DNA of 7,296 bases from assembly GCA_022013615.1 (NCBI GenBank), contig JAKLQB010000254.1, positions 1 through 7,296 on the forward strand, read 5' to 3'. The DNA is from Desulfobacterales bacterium (GTDB taxonomy: Bacteria; Desulfobacterota; DSM-4660; Desulfatiglandales; Desulfatiglandaceae). The notes under the pieces are model-generated. The model saw nothing but the letters and a program-made list of their open reading frames with translations. It had not been told where the DNA came from and did not search any database. Below, piece by piece: positions 1 to 5,080 of the stretch. The translations under genes were made by a program, and so were the position numbers. Positions within the stretch are counted from its first letter, which is position 1; every line of letters begins with the position of its first letter.

Positions 1-204
1 AATGAGTGCATTGTTGACATGTAGCGTGCCGACCGGATCCCCTGGACGTAGCTCTGCCTGGTCGGTAAAAACTCTGGCAGGGCCGCGGTAACGCTCACAG
101 CCCACGTACAACAAAGGTCCCACAGCCTGCAATCGAAAGACCAGGCGGTATAACCTGTCATATAGGCGGAAACCGCCCTTGATGACTCGTCGTGTGAAAG
201 ACAT
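1..204 (-). CDS. YkoP-like domain protein, partial (C-terminus beyond left edge)
   Basis: An open frame begins at ATG 204-202 and runs without a stop to base 1, giving 68 visible residues; the rest lies outside the window. A GAGG five bases before the ATG supports this start; an in-frame GTG two codons earlier is possible. The N-terminus is basic and aromatic (RLYDRLYRLVFRL, about residues 13-25), followed by RYRGP (38-42) and LRPGDPVGTLHVNN (52-65). This pattern recalls the domain of Bacillus YkoP, which also occurs as the C-terminal tail of some polysaccharide deacetylases; the biochemical role is unknown. It overlaps the 3' end of the upstream glycosyltransferase by 47 bases, which implies translational coupling, and a ykoN-ykoP style pairing is known from Bacillus. 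The family call comes from recalled motif resemblance only. It could equally be the start of a larger fused envelope enzyme. Confidence 0.6.
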   Translation of the reverse strand, partial: MSFTRRVIKGGFRLYDRLYRLVFRLQAVGPLLYVGCERYRGPARVFTDQAELRPGDPVGTLHVNNALI

Positions 205-1579
205 GGTCACCTCTGCCACTGGCTTCACTGTTCAATAAGTCGTAGACAAGGTCGGCAACACGTTCGGCGCTATCACGCCGACCCAGGTTCCATGCACGAT
301 CCTGGAGACGGGCAAGTTTCCGGGAATTGCCCAACAACGACTGCAAGCTCTCTACCAGTTCTCTCTCCGGTACCAGGCCTCCGACCCCATGGCGTTCAAG
401 AAAACGCACATTGAACCCCTCCTGCCCTCCCAGTGAACCGGGCGCTAGAAGTGGCCTTCCGGAGGCCAGGGCCTCGGCCAGCGTTAAGCCCCCAGGTTTT
501 GCAACGACCACATCCGCAGCGCGCATGAGGGTCTCCATCCTATCCGTCCAGCCGAAGAGCCGCACTTGTGTTGGCACCTCCGCAGCCAATGGGCCGAGCA
601 GTTTCAGAGCCGAACCATTGTCGCCCGCTGCCACAAGGACCTGCCATGAAGTTCCGTGACGGATCAGGTCCACTACCACTCTGTGCAGGCCAAACCCCAG
701 TCCGCCACCGGCCACCAGAACAGTGGGACGGGCAGGGTCCAGTCCCAGATCATGCCGCGCCCGGGTACACGACGGCAGACGCCGGAAACCCGGCATCAGG
801 GGAATACCCGTAAGGTGTACGCGATGGGCCGGAACGCCGCGTCTCCGCAAATCCTCGGCCACATCCTCAGTTGGCACGCAGTAGTGGTCGGTGCGTGGCT
901 GCACCCACAGATCATGTACACCATAATCCGTTATCACGGCAACTGTCCCTTGCCTTGCACTGCGCCACCGATTAATGCCCGATAGCAGGGCCGCCGGATG
1001 CATCTGGGTTGCAACAATGACATCAGGTGAAAAACGCAGCACCTCGACCCTGAGACGCCTTACCAGTAGGGCTGAAATCAATTTAATCATAGTTCGGCGG
1101 AAAATCTTGCCCGCCGGGGGCTGAAGAGTGCCTGTGAAACTCAGGATCGAAAAAGTGAACAGCATCCGATCCAGCAGACCGCGCTGCACAAAAAGCTCTC
1201 TTGCCCTTCCCGTAGCCGGGTGTCTCCATAAGCCCCGAATCATTTCCTTTAGCGGCTCTGGCATGCTGCCGGCAACCAGGAGCTGCCGCAAGGTGTGCCG
1301 ATCATATTGATAGAGATTGTCGTAGAGGTCTGGATGGCGGGTAACGAGTTCCAGGTAGACATCCTTCACCACACTCGTAACACCTTCGTCCATGAGGGCC
1401 CAGAAGTCGAGTTGCCGGATACTTGCAGCAGGGTCCTGTTTATGCAGGCCGTGCTCGATGGCCTGAGCAGCTCGGCTGTGCCCGGCCCCCAGCCCCGATG
1501 TCAATACCAGAATCCGTCGGGGGCGTCGGCCCCTCGCGACGCGGAACGGATAGAAATGTGATGGACGGCTGCGCAACAT
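158..1579 (-). CDS. MGDG synthase / YkoN-type glycosyltransferase (GT28-like, GT-B fold)
   Basis: A 473-residue protein with the layout of processive diacylglycerol glycosyltransferases and MGDG synthases, enzymes that move a sugar from a UDP-sugar to a membrane lipid acceptor at the cytoplasmic face. The N-terminal domain carries the glycine-rich loop GLGAGHSRAAQ (29-39) and, after an unusually long helical stretch (about 60-180), the family motif TDYGVHDLW (217-225). The C-terminal nucleotide-sugar domain shows VAGGGLGFG (289-297), then KPGGLTLAEAL (361-371) and GGQEGFN (384-390), as in MurG relatives. At 473 residues it is longer than the usual 380-400, mostly because of the segment around 95-165. 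The start at ATG 1579 has a GAGGG about seven bases upstream. It overlaps the YkoP-like gene by 47 bases and begins 37 bases after the zf-TFIIB gene. Base composition is far more GC-rich than its neighbours. The acceptor cannot be read from sequence. Confidence 0.9.
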   Translation of the reverse strand: MLRSRPSHFYPFRVARGRRPRRILVLTSGLGAGHSRAAQAIEHGLHKQDPAASIRQLDFWALMDEGVTSVVKDVYLELVTRHPDLYDNLYQYDRHTLRQLLVAGSMPEPLKEMIRGLWRHPATGRARELFVQRGLLDRMLFTFSILSFTGTLQPPAGKIFRRTMIKLISALLVRRLRVEVLRFSPDVIVATQMHPAALLSGINRWRSARQGTVAVITDYGVHDLWVQPRTDHYCVPTEDVAEDLRRRGVPAHRVHLTGIPLMPGFRRLPSCTRARHDLGLDPARPTVLVAGGGLGFGLHRVVVDLIRHGTSWQVLVAAGDNGSALKLLGPLAAEVPTQVRLFGWTDRMETLMRAADVVVAKPGGLTLAEALASGRPLLAPGSLGGQEGFNVRFLERHGVGGLVPERELVESLQSLLGNSRKLARLQDRAWNLGRRDSAERVADLVYDLLNSEASGRGDHVFHTTSHQGRFPPI

Positions 1580-1616
1580 TTCTGTCCCTCTTGTTTATTT
1601 GGATTTGACGTTCCAA

Positions 1617-1874
1617 TCAAAAGTCAAACAATTCACCAAGAAGTGATTTGTGCTTTTTCTTCTTGTGGTGATAATCGTTCTTTCTGTATCCCTGATGTTG
1701 GATGGCATCCCGGTCTTCATGGCCCCTTGGGGAGGGGGAGGGGGTTGACCTTTCGATTATTTTATCCAGTTCTCCCCGGTCCAGCCAGACCCCGCGACAC
1801 TGTGGACAATAGTCAACTTCAATTCCGGACCTTTCCGTCATGTTTAATTCAATGGTACATACAGGACACTTCAT
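1617..1874 (-). CDS. zf-TFIIB domain zinc-finger protein
   Basis: An 85-residue protein with a single treble-clef-like zinc site: Cys3-x2-Cys6 and Cys23-x2-Cys26, followed by the family signature GVWLDRGELDKI (28-39). This is the small zf-TFIIB family, found widely in bacteria and without a firmly known function. After the zinc domain comes a low-complexity polar linker, then a His/Lys-rich stretch (about 68-76) and the C-terminal tail LLGELFDF, a tail I recall from other members of the family. The frame stays open upstream to 2084, but that stretch is the neighbouring amphi-Trp gene read in another frame, so I start at ATG 1874, where the cysteine domain begins. Only four bases separate it from the amphi-Trp stop, and no clear Shine-Dalgarno is visible, so translation probably depends on the upstream gene. 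Confidence 0.88.
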   Translation of the reverse strand: MKCPVCTIELNMTERSGIEVDYCPQCRGVWLDRGELDKIIERSTPSPSPRGHEDRDAIQHQGYRKNDYHHKKKKHKSLLGELFDF

Positions 1875-1878
1875 GGTT

Positions 1879-2142
1879 TTATTTTCTTTTGTTTGCTGCT
1901 TTTTTGAGGATTTTTCGATTGCACTTCCATTTAAGTTGAAATTCAATTTCCTCGCTGTCAAGCCCTCGTTCGTGTTCGATACTGATGCTGGCGCTAATCG
2001 GGACATGAACACGCTCTCCATCAATTTGTATGGAAAACTGTCGATCATTCTCCAGGGCATCTGCAAGACGACGTAGTTTCGCAATAAATGCCTTTTTTGG
2101 ATATCTCTTTTCTACATCTCGATTCTTTTTTTGTTTCTTCAT
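1879..2142 (-). CDS. amphi-Trp domain-containing protein
   Basis: An 87-residue protein that matches the amphi-Trp family: a basic N-terminus, a helix of the form FIAKLRRLADALENDRQFSI (about 19-38), a strand-rich section around ERVHVPISASISIEHE (43-58), and the closing amphipathic strand EEIEFQLKWK (64-73) with the tryptophan that gives the family its name. Members are small acidic or basic proteins of unknown role in archaea and bacteria. The C-terminus is very lysine-rich, which could suit nucleic acid contact, but this is inference. The start at ATG 2142 follows a good AAGGGAG site. It forms a tight two-gene unit with the zf-TFIIB gene and is the first gene after the 285-base structured intergenic region, which probably holds its promoter. 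Confidence 0.85.
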   Translation of the reverse strand: MKKQKKNRDVEKRYPKKAFIAKLRRLADALENDRQFSIQIDGERVHVPISASISIEHERGLDSEEIEFQLKWKCNRKILKKAANKRK

Positions 2143-2195
2143 GGTGGCTCCCTTTCAATACACTGTCAAATTACAACAATTTCGTCTAATGGATT

Positions 2196-2258
2196 GCATG
2201 TTTGTGAAATGCCGACTATTTGTATGAATAAAGTCCATACATCTCCGGACAAACATGC
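2196..2258. repeat. Nested inverted repeat, perfect 10-bp outer arms
   Basis: GCATGTTTGT at 2196-2205 is the exact reverse complement of ACAAACATGC at 2249-2258. Inside lies a second perfect pair, TGTATG (2221-2226) and CATACA (2236-2241), around a nine-base loop, and a three-base CCG/CGG pairing (2212-2214 with 2246-2248) between the two. The whole 63-base unit could fold into one long interrupted stem in RNA or act as paired operator half-sites in DNA. It ends 53 bases before the amphi-Trp start codon. Confidence 0.6.
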
Positions 2259-2300
2259 TATTATGTGCCGAACAGCTCCTTGATTGGATCGACAAACAAT

Positions 2301-2373
2301 GGATGATGGGCTCGCAAAAAGTTGCCCTAATGTCATTGCGAGTCGCACTATTAGCGGGGCAAAGAAATCTCAT
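2301..2373 (+). repeat. Degenerate dispersed repeat fragment (candidate)
   Basis: The segment contains ATGGGCTCGCAAAAAGT followed by TGTCATTGCGAG and, after a break, GGGGCAAAGAAATCTCAT. From memory these words resemble a small intergenic repeat common in Deltaproteobacterial genomes, in which a CTCGTAAAAAGTC-like word precedes GTCATTGCGAG and ends in GCAATCTC. CTCGCAA (2311-2317) and TTGCGAG (2336-2342) also form a perfect seven-base inverted pair with an 18-base loop. No second copy is present in the window, so the repeat status rests on recall. Confidence 0.4.
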
Positions 2374-2374
2374 T

Positions 2375-2387
2375 AGCTGTAACAGCT
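2375..2387. repeat. Perfect 13-base palindrome AGCTGT-A-ACAGCT
   Basis: Six-base arms around one central base give near-perfect twofold symmetry, the usual shape of a dimeric repressor site. It lies 41 bases after the stop of the small cysteine protein and 233 bases before the amphi-Trp start, so its target is unclear. It could also be a short hairpin or chance. Confidence 0.35.
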
Positions 2388-2427
2388 TGAAACTAGAGCC
2401 CTCCTGGTGGTGTCATTTTAATACAGA

Positions 2428-2625
2428 TCAACATTTCTTGAGCTCTTCCGCATAGCGATGTCCCTGAGGACAGTTCCGGCAAACGGTGAAGCTGAATTCA
2501 AGGGCCACACCCCCTTTTCCGTACATTTCAGTGTTTCTTCCATGAGCCCGAAGGTATCGAAGGGCGCAGGCCTGTTTTGATATGCGGAGCCTTCCCGGCT
2601 GGCGGGTGCACTCTATCAACTCCAG
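2428..2625 (-). CDS. Small five-cysteine protein, unknown function
   Basis: A 65-residue protein if it starts at CTG 2625. I do not recognise the family. It has Cys6, Cys20, Cys49, Cys52 and a terminal Cys65; C49-x2-C52 followed by PQG looks like half of a zinc or metal site, with Cys6 and Cys20 as possible partners. The central part (ISKQACALRYLRAHGRN, 15-31) is probably helical. The start is uncertain: the frame stays open to GTG 2682 and ATG 2667, both inside the upstream gene and with weak ribosome binding sites. In contrast a strong GGAGGGG lies just after the upstream stop codon, eight bases before CTG 2625; TTG 2619 is a further option at 14 bases. I chose CTG because that strong site serves no other frame. 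The gene is probably coupled to the 162-residue protein upstream. Confidence 0.6.
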   Translation of the reverse strand: MELIECTRQPGRLRISKQACALRYLRAHGRNTEMYGKGGVALEFSFTVCRNCPQGHRYAEELKKC

Positions 2626-2633
2626 GTTGAGTG

Positions 2634-2640
2634 CCCCTCC
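2634..2640 (-). promoter_or_regulatory. Strong ribosome binding site that sets the start of the five-cysteine gene
   Basis: On the minus strand GGAGGGG occupies 2640-2634, one base after the TAA (2644-2642) of the preceding gene. The spacing to CTG 2625 is eight bases, close to ideal, whereas no ATG in any frame lies at usable distance. This argues for a non-ATG start at 2625, or less likely TTG at 2619. Confidence 0.5.
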
Positions 2641-2641
2641 T

Positions 2642-3130
2642 TTATTGTGCTGTCGAAAACCAGACATTCTTTCTTTCGTCACTTGAAGGAAGAACCTTCT
2701 TTGCTTTCAGGATATTTTTTCCATCCTGTATATATTTCCGGATTTGGTTGACGGACTTTCTGCATCTGCCCCAATCGATTTCCAATTGCTTGAGGTCATG
2801 AGAATAGATATATGCCTCTTTTAGTTCCGTTCTCACCTTCTCGAGGTCGTCGAACAGGATGTTCAGGGTTGCATAGACGCGGTGCAGACTATCGAGGGCC
2901 AGCCAGGAGCCATCTTCTTGGTATCTAAGACACATAGACATGCAATTGGACTGCATCATGCACACATCGGACTCCAACCGGTTGACATATTTGATGAGCT
3001 GCATCAGGTCATCTTGCTCGCGCTCTCTGGCCCAGACCTCATGGTCTTGTTCTAGCTTTTCCAAGGCCCTTTGGACCTTTTGAACATCATGCACTAGTTG
3101 CCGGAAATCCTGTCTAATCATCAAATACAT
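2642..3130 (-). CDS. Hypothetical helical protein with a cysteine cluster
   Basis: A 162-residue protein that I cannot assign to a family. It is highly charged and appears almost wholly alpha-helical: residues about 8-55 ([20 protein letters not shown] and onward) and 85-145 have heptad-like spacing of hydrophobic residues, suggesting two antiparallel coiled-coil segments. Between them sits a cysteine and methionine group, Cys57-x5-Cys63-x3-Cys67 within a stretch with five methionines nearby, and a fourth Cys123 follows in WGRCRKS. No signal peptide or membrane segment is seen, so it is likely cytoplasmic. The start at ATG 3130 has a near-perfect AAGGAGGGGG site. The next gene downstream begins about 17 bases after its stop, so the two are likely co-expressed. 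A structural or partner-binding role is a guess; a metal-binding four-cysteine bundle is possible. Confidence 0.75.
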   Translation of the reverse strand: MYLMIRQDFRQLVHDVQKVQRALEKLEQDHEVWAREREQDDLMQLIKYVNRLESDVCMMQSNCMSMCLRYQEDGSWLALDSLHRVYATLNILFDDLEKVRTELKEAYIYSHDLKQLEIDWGRCRKSVNQIRKYIQDGKNILKAKKVLPSSDERKNVWFSTAQ

Positions 3131-3241
3131 GAACCCCCTCCTTTCGTCAGCGGCTCAAAATATAGCTTGTCGGATGTGTCATAATCGGTGCTGACTGTTT
3201 CCGGGTTACTGTTTGACCATGATGATCTCGATCCCCTGACC

Positions 3242-3270
3242 GATCCGGTTGGGGCCGCCCCCCCAGGATC
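3242..3270 (-). terminator. GC-rich stem-loop downstream of moaC (possible terminator or processing hairpin)
   Basis: On the minus strand GATCC-TGGGG pairs with CCCCA and, after a three-base bulge, GGATC, with a GGGCGG loop. The stem is strong and begins 12 bases after the moaC stop. No run of T follows, so it is not a standard intrinsic terminator; it may protect the mRNA end or aid Rho-dependent ending. Confidence 0.4.
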
Positions 3271-3282
3271 AGAAGCATTTCT

Positions 3283-3717
3283 CTATTCGTCCTTCTCCTT
3301 CTTAACCACCCTTATATCAGTGATCCTTGTTAAGGGGTATTGACCTTCTTCATCCTTCTCCAGATACTTAACCATGTCCCAGAGGGTATTCAGCGCCGTG
3401 GTAACACCTACAAGCGCTTCCATCTCAACACCTGTTCGGGCATGTGTTTTAACAAGACACCAGGCCTCAATATATTCCCTTGAAACTTCGAAGCTTACAT
3501 TTACCATATCCAAAGCTATCTGATGACAATGGGGGATCAGGAGATGTGTCTGTTTCGCGGCATTCATTGCAGCAACCTCTGCCACCAAAAGCGGGTCCCC
3601 CTTCTTGATCTGTCCCTGATCAATCTTTCGGATCGTACCGGGAGAAAGATGTATCCTTCCCGCAGCCTCTGCCTGTCGTTTGATAACAGGCTTTTCTGAG
3701 ACATCCATCATGCCCAT
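3283..3717 (-). CDS. moaC: Cyclic pyranopterin monophosphate synthase MoaC
   Basis: MoaC converts the MoaA product 3',8-cyclo-7,8-dihydro-GTP into cyclic pyranopterin monophosphate, the second chemical step of molybdenum/tungsten cofactor synthesis in the cytoplasm. The 144-residue sequence carries KKGDP (38-42), LIPHCHQ (60-66), GVEMEAL (96-102) and WDMVKYLEKDE (113-123). These place the active-site Lys near 39, His65, Asp114 and Lys117, matching E. coli Lys51, His77, Asp128 and Lys131. It lacks the 12-15 N-terminal residues of E. coli MoaC and its GGKSG tail; instead the end (GQYPLTRITDIRVVKK) resembles archaeal MoaC. The usual IPLCHP motif reads IPHCHQ. The first ATG is chosen from a GGAGG 11 bases upstream; a later ATG at codon 3 or 4 is possible. 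No other cofactor gene is visible nearby, so moaA must lie elsewhere. Confidence 0.95.
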   Translation of the reverse strand: MGMMDVSEKPVIKRQAEAAGRIHLSPGTIRKIDQGQIKKGDPLLVAEVAAMNAAKQTHLLIPHCHQIALDMVNVSFEVSREYIEAWCLVKTHARTGVEMEALVGVTTALNTLWDMVKYLEKDEEGQYPLTRITDIRVVKKEKDE

Positions 3718-3835
3718 GTTTCAAAGAACCTCCTTTCTCTTAACGCGATTGCCAGCAGTCACAAGGGCTGGAAAACGGCCCGCTCGGTCTCTTAAAAAGA
3801 GTAACAACGAACCACCACAATTGCACAACCCGATT

Positions 3836-4033
3836 TCAAACATCCTCTGTCGGCTGATGCAAGGTTTTCTCTTCAATCGATTGCACCCGTTTTAACACAT
3901 GCTTGCACCGCGGACAGAAAATATGTGCAATATCATTTTCCTCCATCGCAGCCTCAATCGGGATTTCATACTCATATGGCTTTGATTTTTCTTTCGCACA
4001 ATCTTTGTTGTCACAATAAAATCGTAGTTTCAT
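3836..4033 (-). CDS. Small zinc-ribbon protein, unknown function
   Basis: A 65-residue protein with two cysteine pairs, Cys7-x4-Cys12 and Cys40-x2-Cys43, each on a predicted turn: FYCDNKDC near the N-terminus and IFCPRCKHVLKR further on. Between them lies an acidic and probably strand-forming section (PYEYEIPIEAAMEEND, 19-34). This is the layout of a zinc ribbon that binds one zinc ion; no catalytic motif is present, so a protein-protein or nucleic acid contact role is likely, but no partner can be named. The start at ATG 4033 has AAGGAG eight bases upstream. It lies 156 bases after the metallophosphoesterase and 118 bases before moaC, so it may be transcribed on its own. Confidence 0.75.
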   Translation of the reverse strand: MKLRFYCDNKDCAKEKSKPYEYEIPIEAAMEENDIAHIFCPRCKHVLKRVQSIEEKTLHQPTEDV

Positions 4034-4093
4034 GATTTTTCTCCTTAAAGCTTGTTCGTTTTGTTGAAAACCTTGACTTTCCGCCTTTAACTC

Positions 4094-4112
4094 AAACCCG
4101 AAGTGACGGGCT
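4094..4112 (-). terminator. Weak hairpin after the metallophosphoesterase gene (candidate terminator)
   Basis: On the minus strand AGCCCG-TCACTT-CGGGTT forms a six-pair stem including one G-T pair, followed by a broken T-rich stretch (TGAGTT). It sits in the gap between the metallophosphoesterase stop (4190) and the zinc-ribbon start (4033). The stem is short and the tail interrupted, so termination would be partial at best. Confidence 0.3.
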
Positions 4113-4189
4113 CGATAATTTGCCCAGCCACCTTTTTAGATTCTGTAAAGAGCGACTGCTGTGACAGAGTGTAAGGCCGAACCGTTATG

Positions 4190-5023
4190 TTATTTTACAT
4201 ATCGCTCCTTGATTCTATCAAACTTCATCGTAGGCAGATCAATCGTCACATAGGTTAACTCATTAAGTTGGCCGGGTTGAATACATGTTGTTCTTCCGAG
4301 CTTTGCATGCCATCGTCCTGAAACTTCAGGAGACTCATGGATATGGCCGTGGAGTGAGAGCTTTGGCTGATATTTCTTAAAAAAGTTGTAAATTGCCTTT
4401 GATCCTACTCCGTCAGCAACGCGATACACTCTGTCTAATTCCATGCCGTATGGGGGCGTGTGCATTACATATACACTCTTTGACATATCCTCGGGACGAA
4501 CCAGGCGATTGAGTTCCTCTTCTATGGTTGGGAGGCTTTTTGCATAGGAAAACCAGTCATCTATCTCCTGCCATCCATCTGGTGTAGATAACACTCCTTT
4601 TCCAAACTGCATCTGGAATATATAGTCATCTGTGTCCATTCTACACCTGTCTTTGAGCCGGAAAGGATAATCAACTATCCAGTTCATACCTACGAATTCG
4701 TAACCTCCAACTTCAAATTTCCGCTGTGCCAAACAGATCACAAAGGGATACTTGTTACAGGTTTCCTCAAAGAGATGATCAAAGATTCTAAGGTCATCGT
4801 TTCCTGGGTAGCACAGATAATAAATCCCGGCTGAATTGAATCGTGAAAAATGGTTATCAAGGTAGTTTGAAATAAATTCGCCCTGTCTAAATGGATCGCT
4901 GTTCCAGGGGAGCATATCACCACCATTAATGACTATATCTGCCCGAAGGCCCTTTGCTGTTTCCAACAGCCGCTCGTATTTCCACCTGTTTCCATGCAGG
5001 TCCGTTACAAACAGCACTTTCAT
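4190..5023 (-). CDS. Calcineurin-like metallophosphoesterase
   Basis: A 277-residue phosphoesterase of the binuclear-metal PF00149 superfamily. The ordered metal and active-site motifs are all present: D8-x-H10 (TDLHGN), G-G-D36 (NGGDM), G74-N75-D76-D77 in place of the more common GNHD, H188 (VMHTPPYG) and G226-H227-I228-H229. These coordinate two divalent metals that hydrolyse phosphoesters; the substrate (nucleotide, phosphoprotein, cyclic nucleotide or nucleic acid) cannot be told. No signal peptide is present, so the protein is cytoplasmic. The middle (about 105-165) holds a family-variable insertion rich in aromatic and acidic residues. Length is typical for a single-domain member. The start at ATG 5023 has GGAGG ten bases upstream. 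It begins 57 bases after the HMG-CoA-lyase-like gene and could be the last gene of that operon, though function does not tie them. Confidence 0.9.
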   Translation of the reverse strand: MKVLFVTDLHGNRWKYERLLETAKGLRADIVINGGDMLPWNSDPFRQGEFISNYLDNHFSRFNSAGIYYLCYPGNDDLRIFDHLFEETCNKYPFVICLAQRKFEVGGYEFVGMNWIVDYPFRLKDRCRMDTDDYIFQMQFGKGVLSTPDGWQEIDDWFSYAKSLPTIEEELNRLVRPEDMSKSVYVMHTPPYGMELDRVYRVADGVGSKAIYNFFKKYQPKLSLHGHIHESPEVSGRWHAKLGRTTCIQPGQLNELTYVTIDLPTMKFDRIKERYVK

Positions 5024-5080
5024 TCAGGAAAAACCTCCAGCATGTCACAAAACGGTATAGACTATCTTTATAGTTTTAAA

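Larger units (their letters stand above)
2143..2427. other. Intergenic region rich in inverted repeats, upstream of the amphi-Trp gene
   Basis: No coding region is credible here. Short frames exist on both strands but lack ribosome binding sites and family resemblance. The stretch holds three separate dyad elements (2196-2258, 2311-2342, 2375-2387) and a segment that resembles a decayed dispersed repeat (2301-2373). It must contain the promoter of the amphi-Trp operon unless that operon reads through from 2428. I see no convincing sigma-70 pair with proper spacing and no GG-N10-GC sigma-54 site on the minus strand. Confidence 0.6.

Noticed and set aside
327..1608. Several plus-strand open frames (327-659, 568-813, 656-985, 1128-1310, 1295-1561, 1423-1608)
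   Set aside because: They lie opposite the well-supported glycosyltransferase, overlap one another and show no family motifs; GC-rich genes commonly throw such shadow frames.
1875..2084. A longer N-terminus for the zf-TFIIB protein, starting at 2084
   Set aside because: The extra 70 codons are the amphi-Trp gene read in another frame, and the recognisable protein begins exactly at the ATG at 1874.
2155..2455. Short frames on both strands in the intergenic region (2155-2373 and 2166-2348 minus, 2030-2227 and 2255-2455 plus)
   Set aside because: No ribosome binding sites and no family resemblance; they also run through the inverted repeats and the repeat-like segment.
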